A DNA stretch of 64,000 bases, from NCBI GenBank assembly GCA_964506325.1, contig CAZDLO010000003.1, forward strand, positions 30,012-94,011. The letters are read 5' to 3'. The notes beneath the pieces were generated by a model. That model was not told the DNA's origin. It saw only the letters and a program-made list of their open reading frames with translations, and did not search any database. The DNA is from CAINVV01 sp964506325. GTDB taxonomy: Bacteria > Bacteroidota > Bacteroidia > Bacteroidales > Prolixibacteraceae. A program made the position numbers and the translations under genes. Of this stretch, positions 27,797-36,479 are shown piece after piece; the first letter of the stretch is position 1; the number at the start of each line of letters is the position of its first letter.

Positions 27797-27851
27797 AATT
27801 CGAACAAAGACCCTCAAGGTTGTGGTAACCTTGAGGGTCTTTGTTCGAATT
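27797..27851. terminator. Bidirectional terminator after eda
   Basis: A perfect 25-base inverted repeat (27797-27821 and 27827-27851) encloses a five-base loop GTGGT. The core is GACCCTCAAGG with its complement. Runs of A and T flank the core on both sides, so it can end eda transcription on the plus strand and the convergent DUF1097 gene on the minus strand. Confidence 0.9.
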
Positions 27852-27858
27852 ATCATTA

Positions 27859-28389
27859 CTACTTATTTCCCGTTTTCAGCACCATCTTTTCATACATGCC
27901 TCTGAGTTGCACTGTAACAATTCCATAAATCATACCAATCGCACAATAGAGCAGGATCACGAGGGCAGAACTTCCCATTGTAGCGTTGGGAATATAGTTC
28001 ATGAAGGCGAAGAATACAGCCGAAGAGACAAATAAAGCAGGCACAAAATCAAGCAAAGAATGGGCTCTTTCCATGGAACACATGGGTATCACAACGATGA
28101 ATACTGCCAGAGGGACAGCCCAGAAGCCGGTAGAACCCAAATATCCTGCAAGTTTGATGATTAAAACAGCAGAGATAATGCCCATTACATAACCAAGAAA
28201 TGTTCTCATACCTCCTTTTAAGGTGCATCCGGCCATGAAATACATGGCCCATGCCTGAAAAGTCACCCAGCCAAAACCCTTGTTGGCTGCAATAGGCAGA
28301 AGTGGACTGATTAATTGATCAAGTGCAACAAATGTGCATGCCAGAAAACCGATAAAAACCGGAATTACGATAAATTTTTTGAAATCCAT
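27859..28389 (-). CDS. DUF1097-family integral membrane protein
   Basis: A 176-residue, strongly hydrophobic protein with about five membrane segments, the first directly after MDFKKFIVIPV. The GWVTFQAWAMYFMAGCTLKGG segment fits DUF1097 (YcdZ-like) proteins, whose function is unknown. It lies between eda and the KdgF-like gene but on the opposite strand, with the eda terminator hairpin at its 3' end. Because no other inner-membrane carrier is visible in the pectin locus, a part in uronate or intermediate transport is worth considering; that is inference from position only. Confidence 0.7.
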   Translation of the reverse strand: MDFKKFIVIPVFIGFLACTFVALDQLISPLLPIAANKGFGWVTFQAWAMYFMAGCTLKGGMRTFLGYVMGIISAVLIIKLAGYLGSTGFWAVPLAVFIVVIPMCSMERAHSLLDFVPALFVSSAVFFAFMNYIPNATMGSSALVILLYCAIGMIYGIVTVQLRGMYEKMVLKTGNK

Positions 28390-28552
28390 AAGTTTAGATG
28401 TTTTGGAGTGAAGTTAAATACTTATTAGTTGGTCTGTCAGGAACAAAAAGAATCATTTTTTTTGATGTTTCCTAACGTATCTGCCATGAAATTTGTACGT
28501 GAATTTTTTTTTGCCTCAATTTGTGTTTTGAATACATCCGAAAATAGAACCT

Positions 28553-28885
28553 ATGGAAAGTAAATTCTTTATTCTCAACAGCAATACTCCCGTTACTGAC
28601 CTTGGAGAAGGTGTTTCCCGCCAGGTACTGGGTTACAACAGTCAGTTGATGACAGTGAAAGTTAATTTCAAAAAAGGCGCCATTGGGACCTTGCATGCTC
28701 ATGCGCATTCTCAGACCTCCTATTGTGCATCTGGTAAGTTTGAATTCCAGGTGGGAGACGAGTTGCAGATATTACTTCCCGGAGATGGTGTTTATATACC
28801 CTCCGGAATACTTCATGGTGTGGTTTGCCTCGAAGAAGGAATTCTTCTCGATAGTTTTAATCCGGCAAGGAAAGATTTCCTCTGA
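28553..28885 (+). CDS. kdgF: KdgF-like cupin, unsaturated uronate ring opening
   Basis: A 110-residue single-domain cupin. The metal site is visible as HAHAHSQTSY (two His and a Gln) plus the later histidine in PSGILHGV. The overall pattern, with SGKFEFQVGDE and LLPGDGVYIP, matches KdgF, the enzyme that speeds conversion of 4,5-unsaturated galacturonate to the linear keto form used by KduI. The position near kduI-kduD-kdgK-eda supports this over a generic cupin. It is transcribed away from the divergent DUF1097 gene, 163 bases apart. Confidence 0.78.
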   Translation: MESKFFILNSNTPVTDLGEGVSRQVLGYNSQLMTVKVNFKKGAIGTLHAHAHSQTSYCASGKFEFQVGDELQILLPGDGVYIPSGILHGVVCLEEGILLDSFNPARKDFL

Positions 28886-29197
28886 GCATCTTTTTATTTT
28901 ATCAGAATTATGATCAGGAGGAGTTTAGAGTCCCTTCCCGGGATGGATAAGAATGACTTAACCCTAAAGCTAAAACAGACTTTTTCTCCAATCAATCATT
29001 ATGTTAATTATTGATATTCAGATTATTGTGCTTTAAAAGAATATTCTCCGGGCGACTGTTTTTTTTTAATTTCAGGGGTTACCTAATTGTCTGTTCCGAG
29101 ATAAACAGGTGGATTCAGGAGTGCGGAATTTGATCTAATTCTGCAAATCTTAATCTGAAATCTTTACATGTTTTCTTATTTTTTTAACCTGACGAAC
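28886..29197. other. Intergenic gap before the sheath gene
   Basis: About 310 AT-rich bases with no supported gene. A TTTG in GGAATTTGATC is followed 18 bases later by TAATCTGA, which is a poor -7 element, so the sheath promoter is unclear. No terminator hairpin was recognised after the cupin gene. Confidence 0.35.
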
Positions 29198-30613
29198 ATG
29201 ACAACCTACCGTATTCCCGGAATCTATCAGGAAGAAATACTGAGTATTCCCCCATCAGTCGAAGAAGTTGAAACTGCTATTCCTTCTTTTGTTGGTTACA
29301 CCTCAAAGGCTGTTAGAAAAGATGACAATGATCTCTTGATGGTGCCCGTCAAGGTCGGGTCAATGCGTGAATTCGAATCCTTCTTTGGGTTTCCTTATGA
29401 AAATGAAATCAGATTGACAATTTCTTCAGATAGGTCAAATGGATTCACAATCAATGAAATAAATGAAAAAGCGTTGAAGTATTTGCTTTATTACGCCGTG
29501 AAGATCTATTTTGAGAACGGAGGTGGATCCTGTTATATTGTTTCAGTGGGCTTTTTTTCGAATCCACAGATTGTGTTGTTGAAAGGCAGTTATGGCTCCG
29601 GATGTCTGGGATTGCTGGATGGATTAAACAAGGTGGCTGAAGTTCCGGATGTGACACTGATTGTAATTCCTGAAGCAGTCCATCTGTCTGCCGGAGATTA
29701 TTCTGTTTTAATGCAGTCTGTTTTGTTGCAATGCAGTTCTCTTGGAAACCGCTTCGCCATCCTGGACCTATATGAAGGCAATAGCCCCAGCCCGGATTTA
29801 AAGCTTAACAGGTCGCTGTTTGGCAACAAATTCCTGAGTTATGGAAGTGCCTATTATCCATTTCTCAGGACCAAAATGACTCAATTCGTCAGCCCTGACT
29901 GTCACAACGTTTCCATCGAATATGGAGGTGAAGTTGTGCAACTTGGATTTCTGAGGGCGAAAAATTCCCTTTTGTACAAATTCGTAAGGAGAGTGTTGAA
30001 TAGCAGGTTTGTGGTTCTTCCACCTTCAGGAGCTGTCGCAGGGGTCTATGTCACTACAGACAAAAACAGGGGGCCCTGGAAATCTCCGGCAAACATCGCA
30101 CTAAAAGGTGTCGTCGAGCCAGTTTTGGCAATTGATAATCAGTTGTATGATTTGTTTAATGCAGGGACGGAGCCAGGAAAATCCATCAACAATATAAGGT
30201 CATTTCCAGGCAAGGGAATCCTTGTGCTGGGATCAAGAACATTGGCTTCAAATGACCACGAGGGTAAGTATATCCCTGTCAGCAGGTTTATTATCATGGT
30301 GAAGGAGACGCTCAAAAGATCTACAAGCTGGGTTGTTTTTGAACCCAATGATGCTGTTACCTGGACCAAAATACGTACGATAATAGAAAATTACCTCATT
30401 CAGAAATGGCAGGAGGGAGCATTGGCAGGAGTCAGTCAGCAATCTTCTTTTTATGTGAGATGCGGTCTTGGTGAAACCATGACCGACCAGGATATCGTTA
30501 CAGGCAAAACCAATATTGAAGTAGGTCTGGCAATGCTCCGTCCTTCTGAATTCACCGTATTTTCCTATTCACACCAATCCAGGGCAGCTGCAACTTCGTT
30601 GCAAATTGCCTGA
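29198..30613 (+). CDS. Contractile phage-tail / injection-system sheath protein
   Basis: A 471-residue protein. The start at 29198 (MTTYRIPGIYQEEI) matches the usual sheath opening; an ATG at 29168 adds ten residues without support. Other family features are PPSGAVAGVYVTTDKNRGPW, the SFPGKGILVLGSRTL strand (usually VWGART), the VSRFIIMVKETLKRSTSWVV helix and the C-terminal GLGETMTDQDIVTGK and RPSEF segments. Sheath proteins contract to drive a tube through a membrane in phages and related injection systems. No tube, baseplate, spike, LysM or ATPase gene is near, so this is an isolated copy. Its length is that of a complete sheath. Confidence 0.88.
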   Translation: MTTYRIPGIYQEEILSIPPSVEEVETAIPSFVGYTSKAVRKDDNDLLMVPVKVGSMREFESFFGFPYENEIRLTISSDRSNGFTINEINEKALKYLLYYAVKIYFENGGGSCYIVSVGFFSNPQIVLLKGSYGSGCLGLLDGLNKVAEVPDVTLIVIPEAVHLSAGDYSVLMQSVLLQCSSLGNRFAILDLYEGNSPSPDLKLNRSLFGNKFLSYGSAYYPFLRTKMTQFVSPDCHNVSIEYGGEVVQLGFLRAKNSLLYKFVRRVLNSRFVVLPPSGAVAGVYVTTDKNRGPWKSPANIALKGVVEPVLAIDNQLYDLFNAGTEPGKSINNIRSFPGKGILVLGSRTLASNDHEGKYIPVSRFIIMVKETLKRSTSWVVFEPNDAVTWTKIRTIIENYLIQKWQEGALAGVSQQSSFYVRCGLGETMTDQDIVTGKTNIEVGLAMLRPSEFTVFSYSHQSRAAATSLQIA

Positions 30614-30665
30614 TCCTTTTGACAGGCTTTTCAATTTGGACTGCCTGAAGGATGATTTTCTGAAA

Positions 30666-30724
30666 GGCATAAAAATAGCCGGGTTCTGATGAGCTTACTC
30701 TCAGAACCCGGCTATTTTTATGCC
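30666..30724. terminator. Bidirectional terminator between sheath and DUF2339-like genes
   Basis: Perfect 24-base arms at 30666-30689 and 30701-30724 enclose an 11-base loop. The stem top is GCCGGGTTCTGA and its lower part is AT-rich, giving a T run on either strand. It fits termination of the plus-strand sheath gene and the convergent minus-strand gene. Confidence 0.9.
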
Positions 30725-30739
30725 ACTAATCTTCTGTAA

Positions 30740-32404
30740 TTATTCGTTAGCCGGTGTTGCCGGTTTTTCCTCCGGCTTGTTGCTTTTTATTTTCCTGGTG
30801 TAATAGAAGGAAACTCCAAGTATCGTTAGCCCAACGAAAATAAAGGCAATGATCCTGTATCCGACTCCCATTTTAGAGATGTCAAACATAAAGAGGTTGA
30901 CTACTGCAGCAACCAGTGTCAGAAAGGCAAGCCACCTGTATTTGACATTTTTAAGGATGACGCTCATAATCATGTATGCAACAGCTGCCAAACCCCATGA
31001 AATGGTTACATAGTCTTTGCTCACTGCATTGTAAAGGGTATAGAGCATGATAAAGAATGTGATGACCAGGTAAAAATTCCGTATGGAATCAGTCTTCAGG
31101 TCAAGCCTGTTCTGTTGCCAGTTCAGTATCCTTGCAGAAGCGATCGCGATGAAAGTAAACGAAAAGTTGTAGGTGTCTATTGAAGGCGATGTAATAAGGT
31201 AAGCCAGCAGAATTACAATGTACAGCATTGTGTTCATAAGTACTATGAGATTGGATCTGAACCATATGGCAATGGCTAGTACCACGAGGCTCTGCCATGC
31301 CAGGAAGATGAATGATCCGGGGAGGTCTGAATAACCGTAAACGGAGATGCTTAAGGCCATAAAACCGAAGTTGACATAGAAAAAGGAATCAAAGCGGCTT
31401 GTAATCCGGTAGTTCAGGATAATGGCATAACCCAGGCAGAGGATAGAAATGGCCAGGAAGATCCAGATATAGCTTTTGCTGTAAAAAGTTAACACATTTA
31501 ATATCAAAAGAACAGAAAAGGCCAGGCTGTTCAGTATGACAGCAGAATTGCTGACCTCCGGCCCGATTTTCCCCATTTGCTTTAAAAATGGGGCCATGGA
31601 ATAAATTATGCCATAAAGGATAAGGAATACCAGGTTGTTTTGAGGATTTGTAACAGCAATCATGGGATGTCCCATTAAGGGATTTCCGATCAGCCAGAGA
31701 ATATGCCCTGAATATACCACCAGGATTGACAGGATAAGCATGGTATCCCACCGGTTTTTGTACAGCAGGAAAATGACTGCACAGGTGGCTAGGACAAACA
31801 GCGATAGAGTGACCTGGGTTTGATCGGCAAAAATGGCGGTCATGATAAGCAGGAGATAGGCAATAAATCCCATCAGCTGGGATTTGGCGAGATCTGCCCG
31901 GTAAAAGAGAAATGCCACAGATGCCAGCACAATGATTACAACCGGCCATTTACTGGCGAATACAGGATTTTCTGTAAAGAAATGTAGTCGCATCAGCGTG
32001 TAAAACAACAGCAGATGAGCACTTATGGTGAACATGAATGCCATGTAGCTCAGTGTTTTGCTCAAAAATTTTGACAATATAAATGTAAGGATCGTTGAAG
32101 CTATACCTAAGGCAAATGCTGCAACACCGCCAAAGGAGTTGTTGATAAATGACATGGTGAATATCATTCCAAGCAGTAAAACTGCACTGCCAATCCAGGC
32201 AAGCCCGTGTTCGAAGACTTTGGATTCGGAAAGAGGATTCGTGAATTCTTCCTCCTTTGCACCGGCATCCGGATGAGCCATGGAACCGGCATACTGTGAT
32301 GCCCTCGCCCCCTGGCTGAGCAGGGTTTCCATCCTGCTGATTCTCTCTTCAAAAGAGTTGAGACGTTCTGTCATCTCCTTCTGCGTCATTTTAAGTTCAG
32401 CCAT
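30740..32404 (-). CDS. DUF2339-like polytopic membrane protein
   Basis: A 554-residue protein. The first 40 residues form a probable coiled coil (MTQKEMTERLNSFEERISRM), followed by a polar linker and then about 14 hydrophobic segments from residue 68 (HGLAWIGSAVLLLGMIF) to the C-terminus. This layout matches the DUF2339 family of unknown function. The last segment ends in a basic and proline-rich tail. It is the last gene of the minus-strand run that also holds the electron-transfer operon, but a 161-base gap separates it from nrfD. Nothing in the sequence gives a substrate. Confidence 0.65.
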   Translation of the reverse strand: MAELKMTQKEMTERLNSFEERISRMETLLSQGARASQYAGSMAHPDAGAKEEEFTNPLSESKVFEHGLAWIGSAVLLLGMIFTMSFINNSFGGVAAFALGIASTILTFILSKFLSKTLSYMAFMFTISAHLLLFYTLMRLHFFTENPVFASKWPVVIIVLASVAFLFYRADLAKSQLMGFIAYLLLIMTAIFADQTQVTLSLFVLATCAVIFLLYKNRWDTMLILSILVVYSGHILWLIGNPLMGHPMIAVTNPQNNLVFLILYGIIYSMAPFLKQMGKIGPEVSNSAVILNSLAFSVLLILNVLTFYSKSYIWIFLAISILCLGYAIILNYRITSRFDSFFYVNFGFMALSISVYGYSDLPGSFIFLAWQSLVVLAIAIWFRSNLIVLMNTMLYIVILLAYLITSPSIDTYNFSFTFIAIASARILNWQQNRLDLKTDSIRNFYLVITFFIMLYTLYNAVSKDYVTISWGLAAVAYMIMSVILKNVKYRWLAFLTLVAAVVNLFMFDISKMGVGYRIIAFIFVGLTILGVSFYYTRKIKSNKPEEKPATPANE

Positions 32405-32565
32405 GATTTTTACTTATAATGTTAAACAACAATGATTGGTAAAATAATGGGCATTAACGAATGTTCTGAGCCAGTGTGGTCAAAATACCATTTATGTGGC
32501 ATGAAGTGTGTTTCACCACTATTCTGCCTCGTAAAAGCTTGAACAGTAGGATTATGTCGCATTTT

Positions 32566-33762
32566 TTAATGTTCAACAGTGGTTTTTTTCCAGGGGGGGA
32601 AAAGCCAAAGAAGAAAGGCAAGTATAAAGAAAGGTACAACCAGCCAAATGCTTGCCATCAGGAATCCTTCCGGACCAATCAGTGAAAGCTTGAAACTGGT
32701 GAACCCCAGGAAGCTTTTGGAGAAAAGTTGTCCGCCTATCACCACATTCCATCGCATGAAGAAAATGCCAATAAGCACCAGTATGCCGATTACCAGGTAA
32801 AGCACCTTCCTGAGATTCTCTGCAGGTTTGTAAAACTGCAGGATTCCCAGCGTTATGAGAGGAAGAAGCATACCAACTCCCACCTGAATTATCAGCAACG
32901 TAAAATTGAGGTGTCCGGATATCAGCAGTGAAATAATTTCGAAGGACTCTTCAGCCTCATAAAAACGATGGATCTGGTCGAGCGATTCCATCGTGAAATC
33001 GATGATGATAATGTAAAACAGGTACTTGGCAATAGTGTCGAGACACAACATGTCAATTTTCTGTTTGCGGATGTAATTGATGACAATGAATAGCACCATC
33101 ACCAGGGCGATACCTGAAACCATTGCGGAGAAAAGGAAAATAATGGGCATCATTACAGTTGACCACCATGGATTGGCTTTGATCGAACCGAAGATAAATC
33201 CTACATATCCATGAAGTAAAAAGGCGGAAGGGATACCAATAACAGTTACGATATATCCCAGTTTCTCGTCAAGTTTTACTGATTTTGGAGAAATGTCATC
33301 GCTGCCAAGGGCCAGAGCCTTGTACATCCATTTTTTTATACCGGAGGATTCACGGGCCCAGATTACGAGGTCGTACCGGTAATCGAACCAGATTTCGAGC
33401 AATAATACAATCATCAGATACCACAGGTACACAAACCCGAAAATGGCCATGGCAGAGGTGAGATGGGGTGTTATCATGATCTCCCAGGCCCTTAGTGGCT
33501 GTCCGAGGTGAAACACCAGCGGCATTGTCGCTACAAGTAAAAATGCAAATGATGTCAGCAGGGCAATCACATAGGTGGGCTTTAATGACTTGACATTAAA
33601 AACCCGCTCCAATGATGCCAGGATAAAAGCCCCGGCTACCAGTCCGGTTATGAAAGGATACAATACAATAAGGACTGACCAGCTTAGCTCAATTTCATTC
33701 GGGTAGATAAATCCGTCTACCTTGGAAAGGGCCTGATACAAATGTTCATATTCCGGGTTCAT
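32566..33762 (-). CDS. nrfD: NrfD/PsrC-family quinone-interacting membrane subunit
   Basis: A 398-residue protein with about nine to ten membrane segments. The opening IELSWSVLIVLYPFITGLVAGAF is typical of the NrfD/PsrC family, which exchange electrons between menaquinone and a periplasmic iron-sulfur partner. Its start lies one base after the stop of the Tat-type ferredoxin gene, so the two are translated together. No molybdopterin reductase or nitrite reductase gene is adjacent, so the final electron acceptor or donor is unknown. Confidence 0.85.
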   Translation of the reverse strand: MNPEYEHLYQALSKVDGFIYPNEIELSWSVLIVLYPFITGLVAGAFILASLERVFNVKSLKPTYVIALLTSFAFLLVATMPLVFHLGQPLRAWEIMITPHLTSAMAIFGFVYLWYLMIVLLLEIWFDYRYDLVIWARESSGIKKWMYKALALGSDDISPKSVKLDEKLGYIVTVIGIPSAFLLHGYVGFIFGSIKANPWWSTVMMPIIFLFSAMVSGIALVMVLFIVINYIRKQKIDMLCLDTIAKYLFYIIIIDFTMESLDQIHRFYEAEESFEIISLLISGHLNFTLLIIQVGVGMLLPLITLGILQFYKPAENLRKVLYLVIGILVLIGIFFMRWNVVIGGQLFSKSFLGFTSFKLSLIGPEGFLMASIWLVVPFFILAFLLWLFPPWKKTTVEH

Positions 33763-33763
33763 A

Positions 33764-34531
33764 TTATCTTACCTCCTGATTTAGTGCGTTGTAATACAAT
33801 TTGCTGCCTGTATTTAAATGTGGTTTTAGGACATACACATTTTTTGTGCGGATAAATTTTGATATTTCACTTTCAGGATCGTTGAGATCCCCAGAAATGC
33901 GGGCCTTGGTCGGACAGTTGTCCATACAGGCAGGATTCAATCCTTTTTTTACCCTGTGAAAACATAGGGTGCATTTATCCACGACGTGCTTCTCAGGATG
34001 AAAATAGCGGCATCCGTAAGGACAAGCCTGTACACAATACTTACATCCGATACAGTATTTCTCGTCAACCAGGACAATACCTTCCTCTGTTTCGTAGGTT
34101 GCCCCAACCGGGCAGACTTGCACGCAAGGTGATTTGGCACAATGGTTGCACATTTTCGGAACAAAAAAGCTTTTTTCAATCTCTTCTGCCGGAACTGACT
34201 GGGTAAATCCGTCGATTCCACCGTTGGGTGCTTCAACCTTGAGGGTACCATCTTTTTTGATGGTGTATTGTTCAACCCAGCTTCTGAAGAAGAAAGGCTC
34301 CTGCGGAACATTGTTTTCAATTTTGCAGGTCTTTGCACAAATGCCGCATCCGATACATTTCTCAATGTCAATCGCAATGCCATACCAAGGACCTTTGGTG
34401 TTACGCTTTACAGCCGCCACCAAAACCGCGTTGAAAGAGGGGAGTGTGGAGGCAACCACAAGGGTCCCCGCTGTGATCCCGGCATTCTTAAAGAAATTGC
34501 GGCGGGATAAGCTTGTTTTAGGATCTGTCAT
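33764..34531 (-). CDS. Tat-exported four-cluster ferredoxin (NrfC-like)
   Basis: A 255-residue iron-sulfur protein with a Tat-type signal (SRRNFFKNAGITAG). Sixteen cysteines lie in four groups: CIGCGICAKTC, CNHCAKSPCVQVC, CIGCKYCVQAC and CTLCFHRV...ACMDNC. This is the usual arrangement for four [4Fe-4S] clusters in NrfC/DmsB/PsrB-type subunits. It should sit on the periplasmic face and pass electrons between NrfD and the tetraheme cytochrome. Its start overlaps the cytochrome stop by four bases (ATGA). Confidence 0.92.
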   Translation of the reverse strand: MTDPKTSLSRRNFFKNAGITAGTLVVASTLPSFNAVLVAAVKRNTKGPWYGIAIDIEKCIGCGICAKTCKIENNVPQEPFFFRSWVEQYTIKKDGTLKVEAPNGGIDGFTQSVPAEEIEKSFFVPKMCNHCAKSPCVQVCPVGATYETEEGIVLVDEKYCIGCKYCVQACPYGCRYFHPEKHVVDKCTLCFHRVKKGLNPACMDNCPTKARISGDLNDPESEISKFIRTKNVYVLKPHLNTGSKLYYNALNQEVR

Positions 34532-34965
34532 GGCTGATGAGGGTTATGACATTTTACACATTTATCTTCAATATGGTGTTCTTTGATGTCTTGCTGGATT
34601 ATGGCCTTCTCCTGACGGGCCAGGTTCTTTGAATGGCACTTTGCGCAAAACTCCCTCGAATCAGGCTTGAAAAGCTTCTCCGTTTTGGGACTGTCAATGT
34701 GTTTATAGCCGGCTCCGTGGCAGCCTTCACAAGAAAGGTCGCTGTGGTAGCCCTCACTCTTCATGGTGACAATGGTGTCGTGGCAGGAGACACAACTGTT
34801 GTTGCCGGTAAAATGAACTGGAAGAGCTGCAATCTCACCCATCGAATTACCCCTGTAGTGACCATACTGGCCAAAGGATTCAGGTGTCAGTGCGTGTTTC
34901 AGAAGCAAAAAAAGCGACACGATCACTACTCCCGTCATTAATAAACGTTTTAGATGTAGAGGCAT
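34528..34965 (-). CDS. Membrane-anchored tetraheme cytochrome c
   Basis: A 145-residue protein with one N-terminal membrane anchor (RLLMTGVVIVSLFLLL) and four c-type heme sites: CVSCH (58-62), CEGCH (79-83), CAKCH (107-111) and CVKCH (136-140). Further histidines such as HFTG, HSD and EHH can supply distal ligands. It is the first gene of a cytochrome-ferredoxin-NrfD operon, with a textbook promoter about 40 bases upstream. The small tetraheme domain suggests an electron shuttle to a separate periplasmic enzyme that is not encoded nearby. Confidence 0.9.
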   Translation of the reverse strand: MPLHLKRLLMTGVVIVSLFLLLKHALTPESFGQYGHYRGNSMGEIAALPVHFTGNNSCVSCHDTIVTMKSEGYHSDLSCEGCHGAGYKHIDSPKTEKLFKPDSREFCAKCHSKNLARQEKAIIQQDIKEHHIEDKCVKCHNPHQP

Positions 34966-35003
34966 ACACTTTAGATTTGTTGGGTAGTTTGGATATAATA
35001 TTC

Positions 35004-35034
35004 CAAATATATAAATATATCAATACAAAACAAA
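35004..35034 (-). promoter_or_regulatory. Consensus Bacteroidota promoter of the cytochrome operon
   Basis: On the minus strand TTTG (35031-35034) is followed after exactly 19 bases by TATATTTG (35004-35011), a full match to the Bacteroidota TTTG-N19-TAnnTTTG pattern. It predicts a leader of about 30 bases before the cytochrome start at 34965. Confidence 0.8.
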
Positions 35035-35538
35035 TAAAGTGCTGATTATCAGGATTTAAATAGAATCTTTCTGAATAGTATTTGTGAATTATTGTGACGA
35101 AAATTCCAATTGCTACCAGGTGGTGACAATAGAATCTGTACGCAATAAAACCGGAATTCCCCAGCTTTTGACCAGGCCAGATCCTTCTCTGATCTACATT
35201 AGTTTTTTGATTTTTTTCTTGTGCGGTCTTTCAATGAATCAAAGGAATTCTCCTGTTTAACCTTTTTGATTTTTTCATTTTCGGGTTTCCACTTTATCGC
35301 TGATTGTTGGAAATTTCAATCCGCAAGGGCTCTGGTGCCTTATTTGTCTCATTTAAAGCACCGGGATGTTTAGCAACGGTTCAGGTAATTAGGGAATAGT
35401 AATACTCAATCTCCTTTTTATTGGAAGATTTAATACTGTCATTGCTATTTTTCTTTAAGTTCTCCGAGTTTTCAGGGTGTTCCGGTCATCCGTTTTTACC
35501 AAAAAGGACTTTGTCGGCAGATTTCATGAAAGTTGGAA
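35035..35538. other. Intergenic region without a recognisable gene
   Basis: About 500 AT-rich bases between the promoter of the cytochrome operon and the end of the barrel-protein gene. No frame with a plausible start and composition was found, and no strong hairpin. It may contain the untranslated 3' end of the minus-strand gene at 35539. Confidence 0.4.
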
Positions 35539-36438
35539 TCAGTTTACACGGGATTGTTTTTGCCTCCCGAATGGAATAGTAATGCCCAGCCATGGAATTC
35601 CATACGTCCCGGTTTCTGTACTGACAGGCAGGACAATACCATAATCCAGTCCGGCATTTTTGATGATAGTCCGGCCGCCTAAGGATAGAATTACTGTGGT
35701 TGAATTTGAATTGCTGAACAAATAGTTTTCTGTGACCAGGTATCCCCGCTGACTGATTCTGCACATTCCGCTAAGGTTGACCATAGGGGACCGGGAAACT
35801 GATCCTCCGGCGAAACCATAACCTAGTCCAAGACTGGCATTGACATCTCTGGATCCTGCGGTGGCAATGCCGTAAAAAATTCCATACCCGGTGTCAGGTT
35901 CACCCAAAACCGTTCCTGCCAGAACTCCCGCACCCAGGTTAAATTTGTCTTTTACGACAGGAAGAGAGACCTTGGCCGTGATCCATGCAGGTGTAGGTGA
36001 TCCGTCAAACAGGAAAGCCGGGACTAATCCTCCCCCGACAGAGAGGTAATCAGTTAATCCGACCGCAAAGGAATTGAACAATACCCAGACATTCTGGTAA
36101 TACCCTTCGCCTTTTTTTAATCCGTATCCGTTCGGCGAGAAAAAATACCGTGTAGACTGCGGATTCACAAACCAATATTTGCCATTTTTAATTCTTTCAG
36201 CATCAACCGGTTCCATGCTTTTGATTTCCTTGCGGAGAATTGTAATCTCACCCAGTTTGTCTGCCTTGAAAATAACCCTGGCAGTGTCACTGGTTAGAAT
36301 TACCCCTGTATACCCGTTTCCATCCTTGGTTTCGAGGAGGAAAACCTTTGAGCCGGAATTATCCTGGGCCGCACCATAGTTTAGAATGAATAGCAGGAAC
36401 AGAGCCATGCTGATTACCCGGAGCGTGATATTTTTCAT
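35539..36438 (-). CDS. Predicted outer-membrane beta-barrel protein
   Basis: The start at 36438 gives a signal peptide (MKNITLRVISMALFLLFILN, then YGAAQ); an upstream in-frame ATG would overlap the next gene and is not used. The 299-residue product has a short N-terminal beta domain (VFLLETKDGNGYTGVIL, KEIKSMEPVD). A series of amphipathic, glycine-rich strands follows (LTDYLSVGGGLVPAF, FNLGAGVLAGTVLG, ASLGLGYGFAGG), as in outer-membrane barrels. No known family could be named. It shares strand with the epimerase-like gene, 41 bases away, and may be co-transcribed with it. Confidence 0.6.
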   Translation of the reverse strand: MKNITLRVISMALFLLFILNYGAAQDNSGSKVFLLETKDGNGYTGVILTSDTARVIFKADKLGEITILRKEIKSMEPVDAERIKNGKYWFVNPQSTRYFFSPNGYGLKKGEGYYQNVWVLFNSFAVGLTDYLSVGGGLVPAFLFDGSPTPAWITAKVSLPVVKDKFNLGAGVLAGTVLGEPDTGYGIFYGIATAGSRDVNASLGLGYGFAGGSVSRSPMVNLSGMCRISQRGYLVTENYLFSNSNSTTVILSLGGRTIIKNAGLDYGIVLPVSTETGTYGIPWLGITIPFGRQKQSRVN

Positions 36439-36479
36439 GTTATCGTTACCTGATGGATTAAACAATAGTAACAGTTGAA

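Noticed and set aside
29198..30613. Part of a prophage
   Set aside because: No other structural, lysis, integrase or packaging gene is visible on either side, so only a lone sheath gene is supported.
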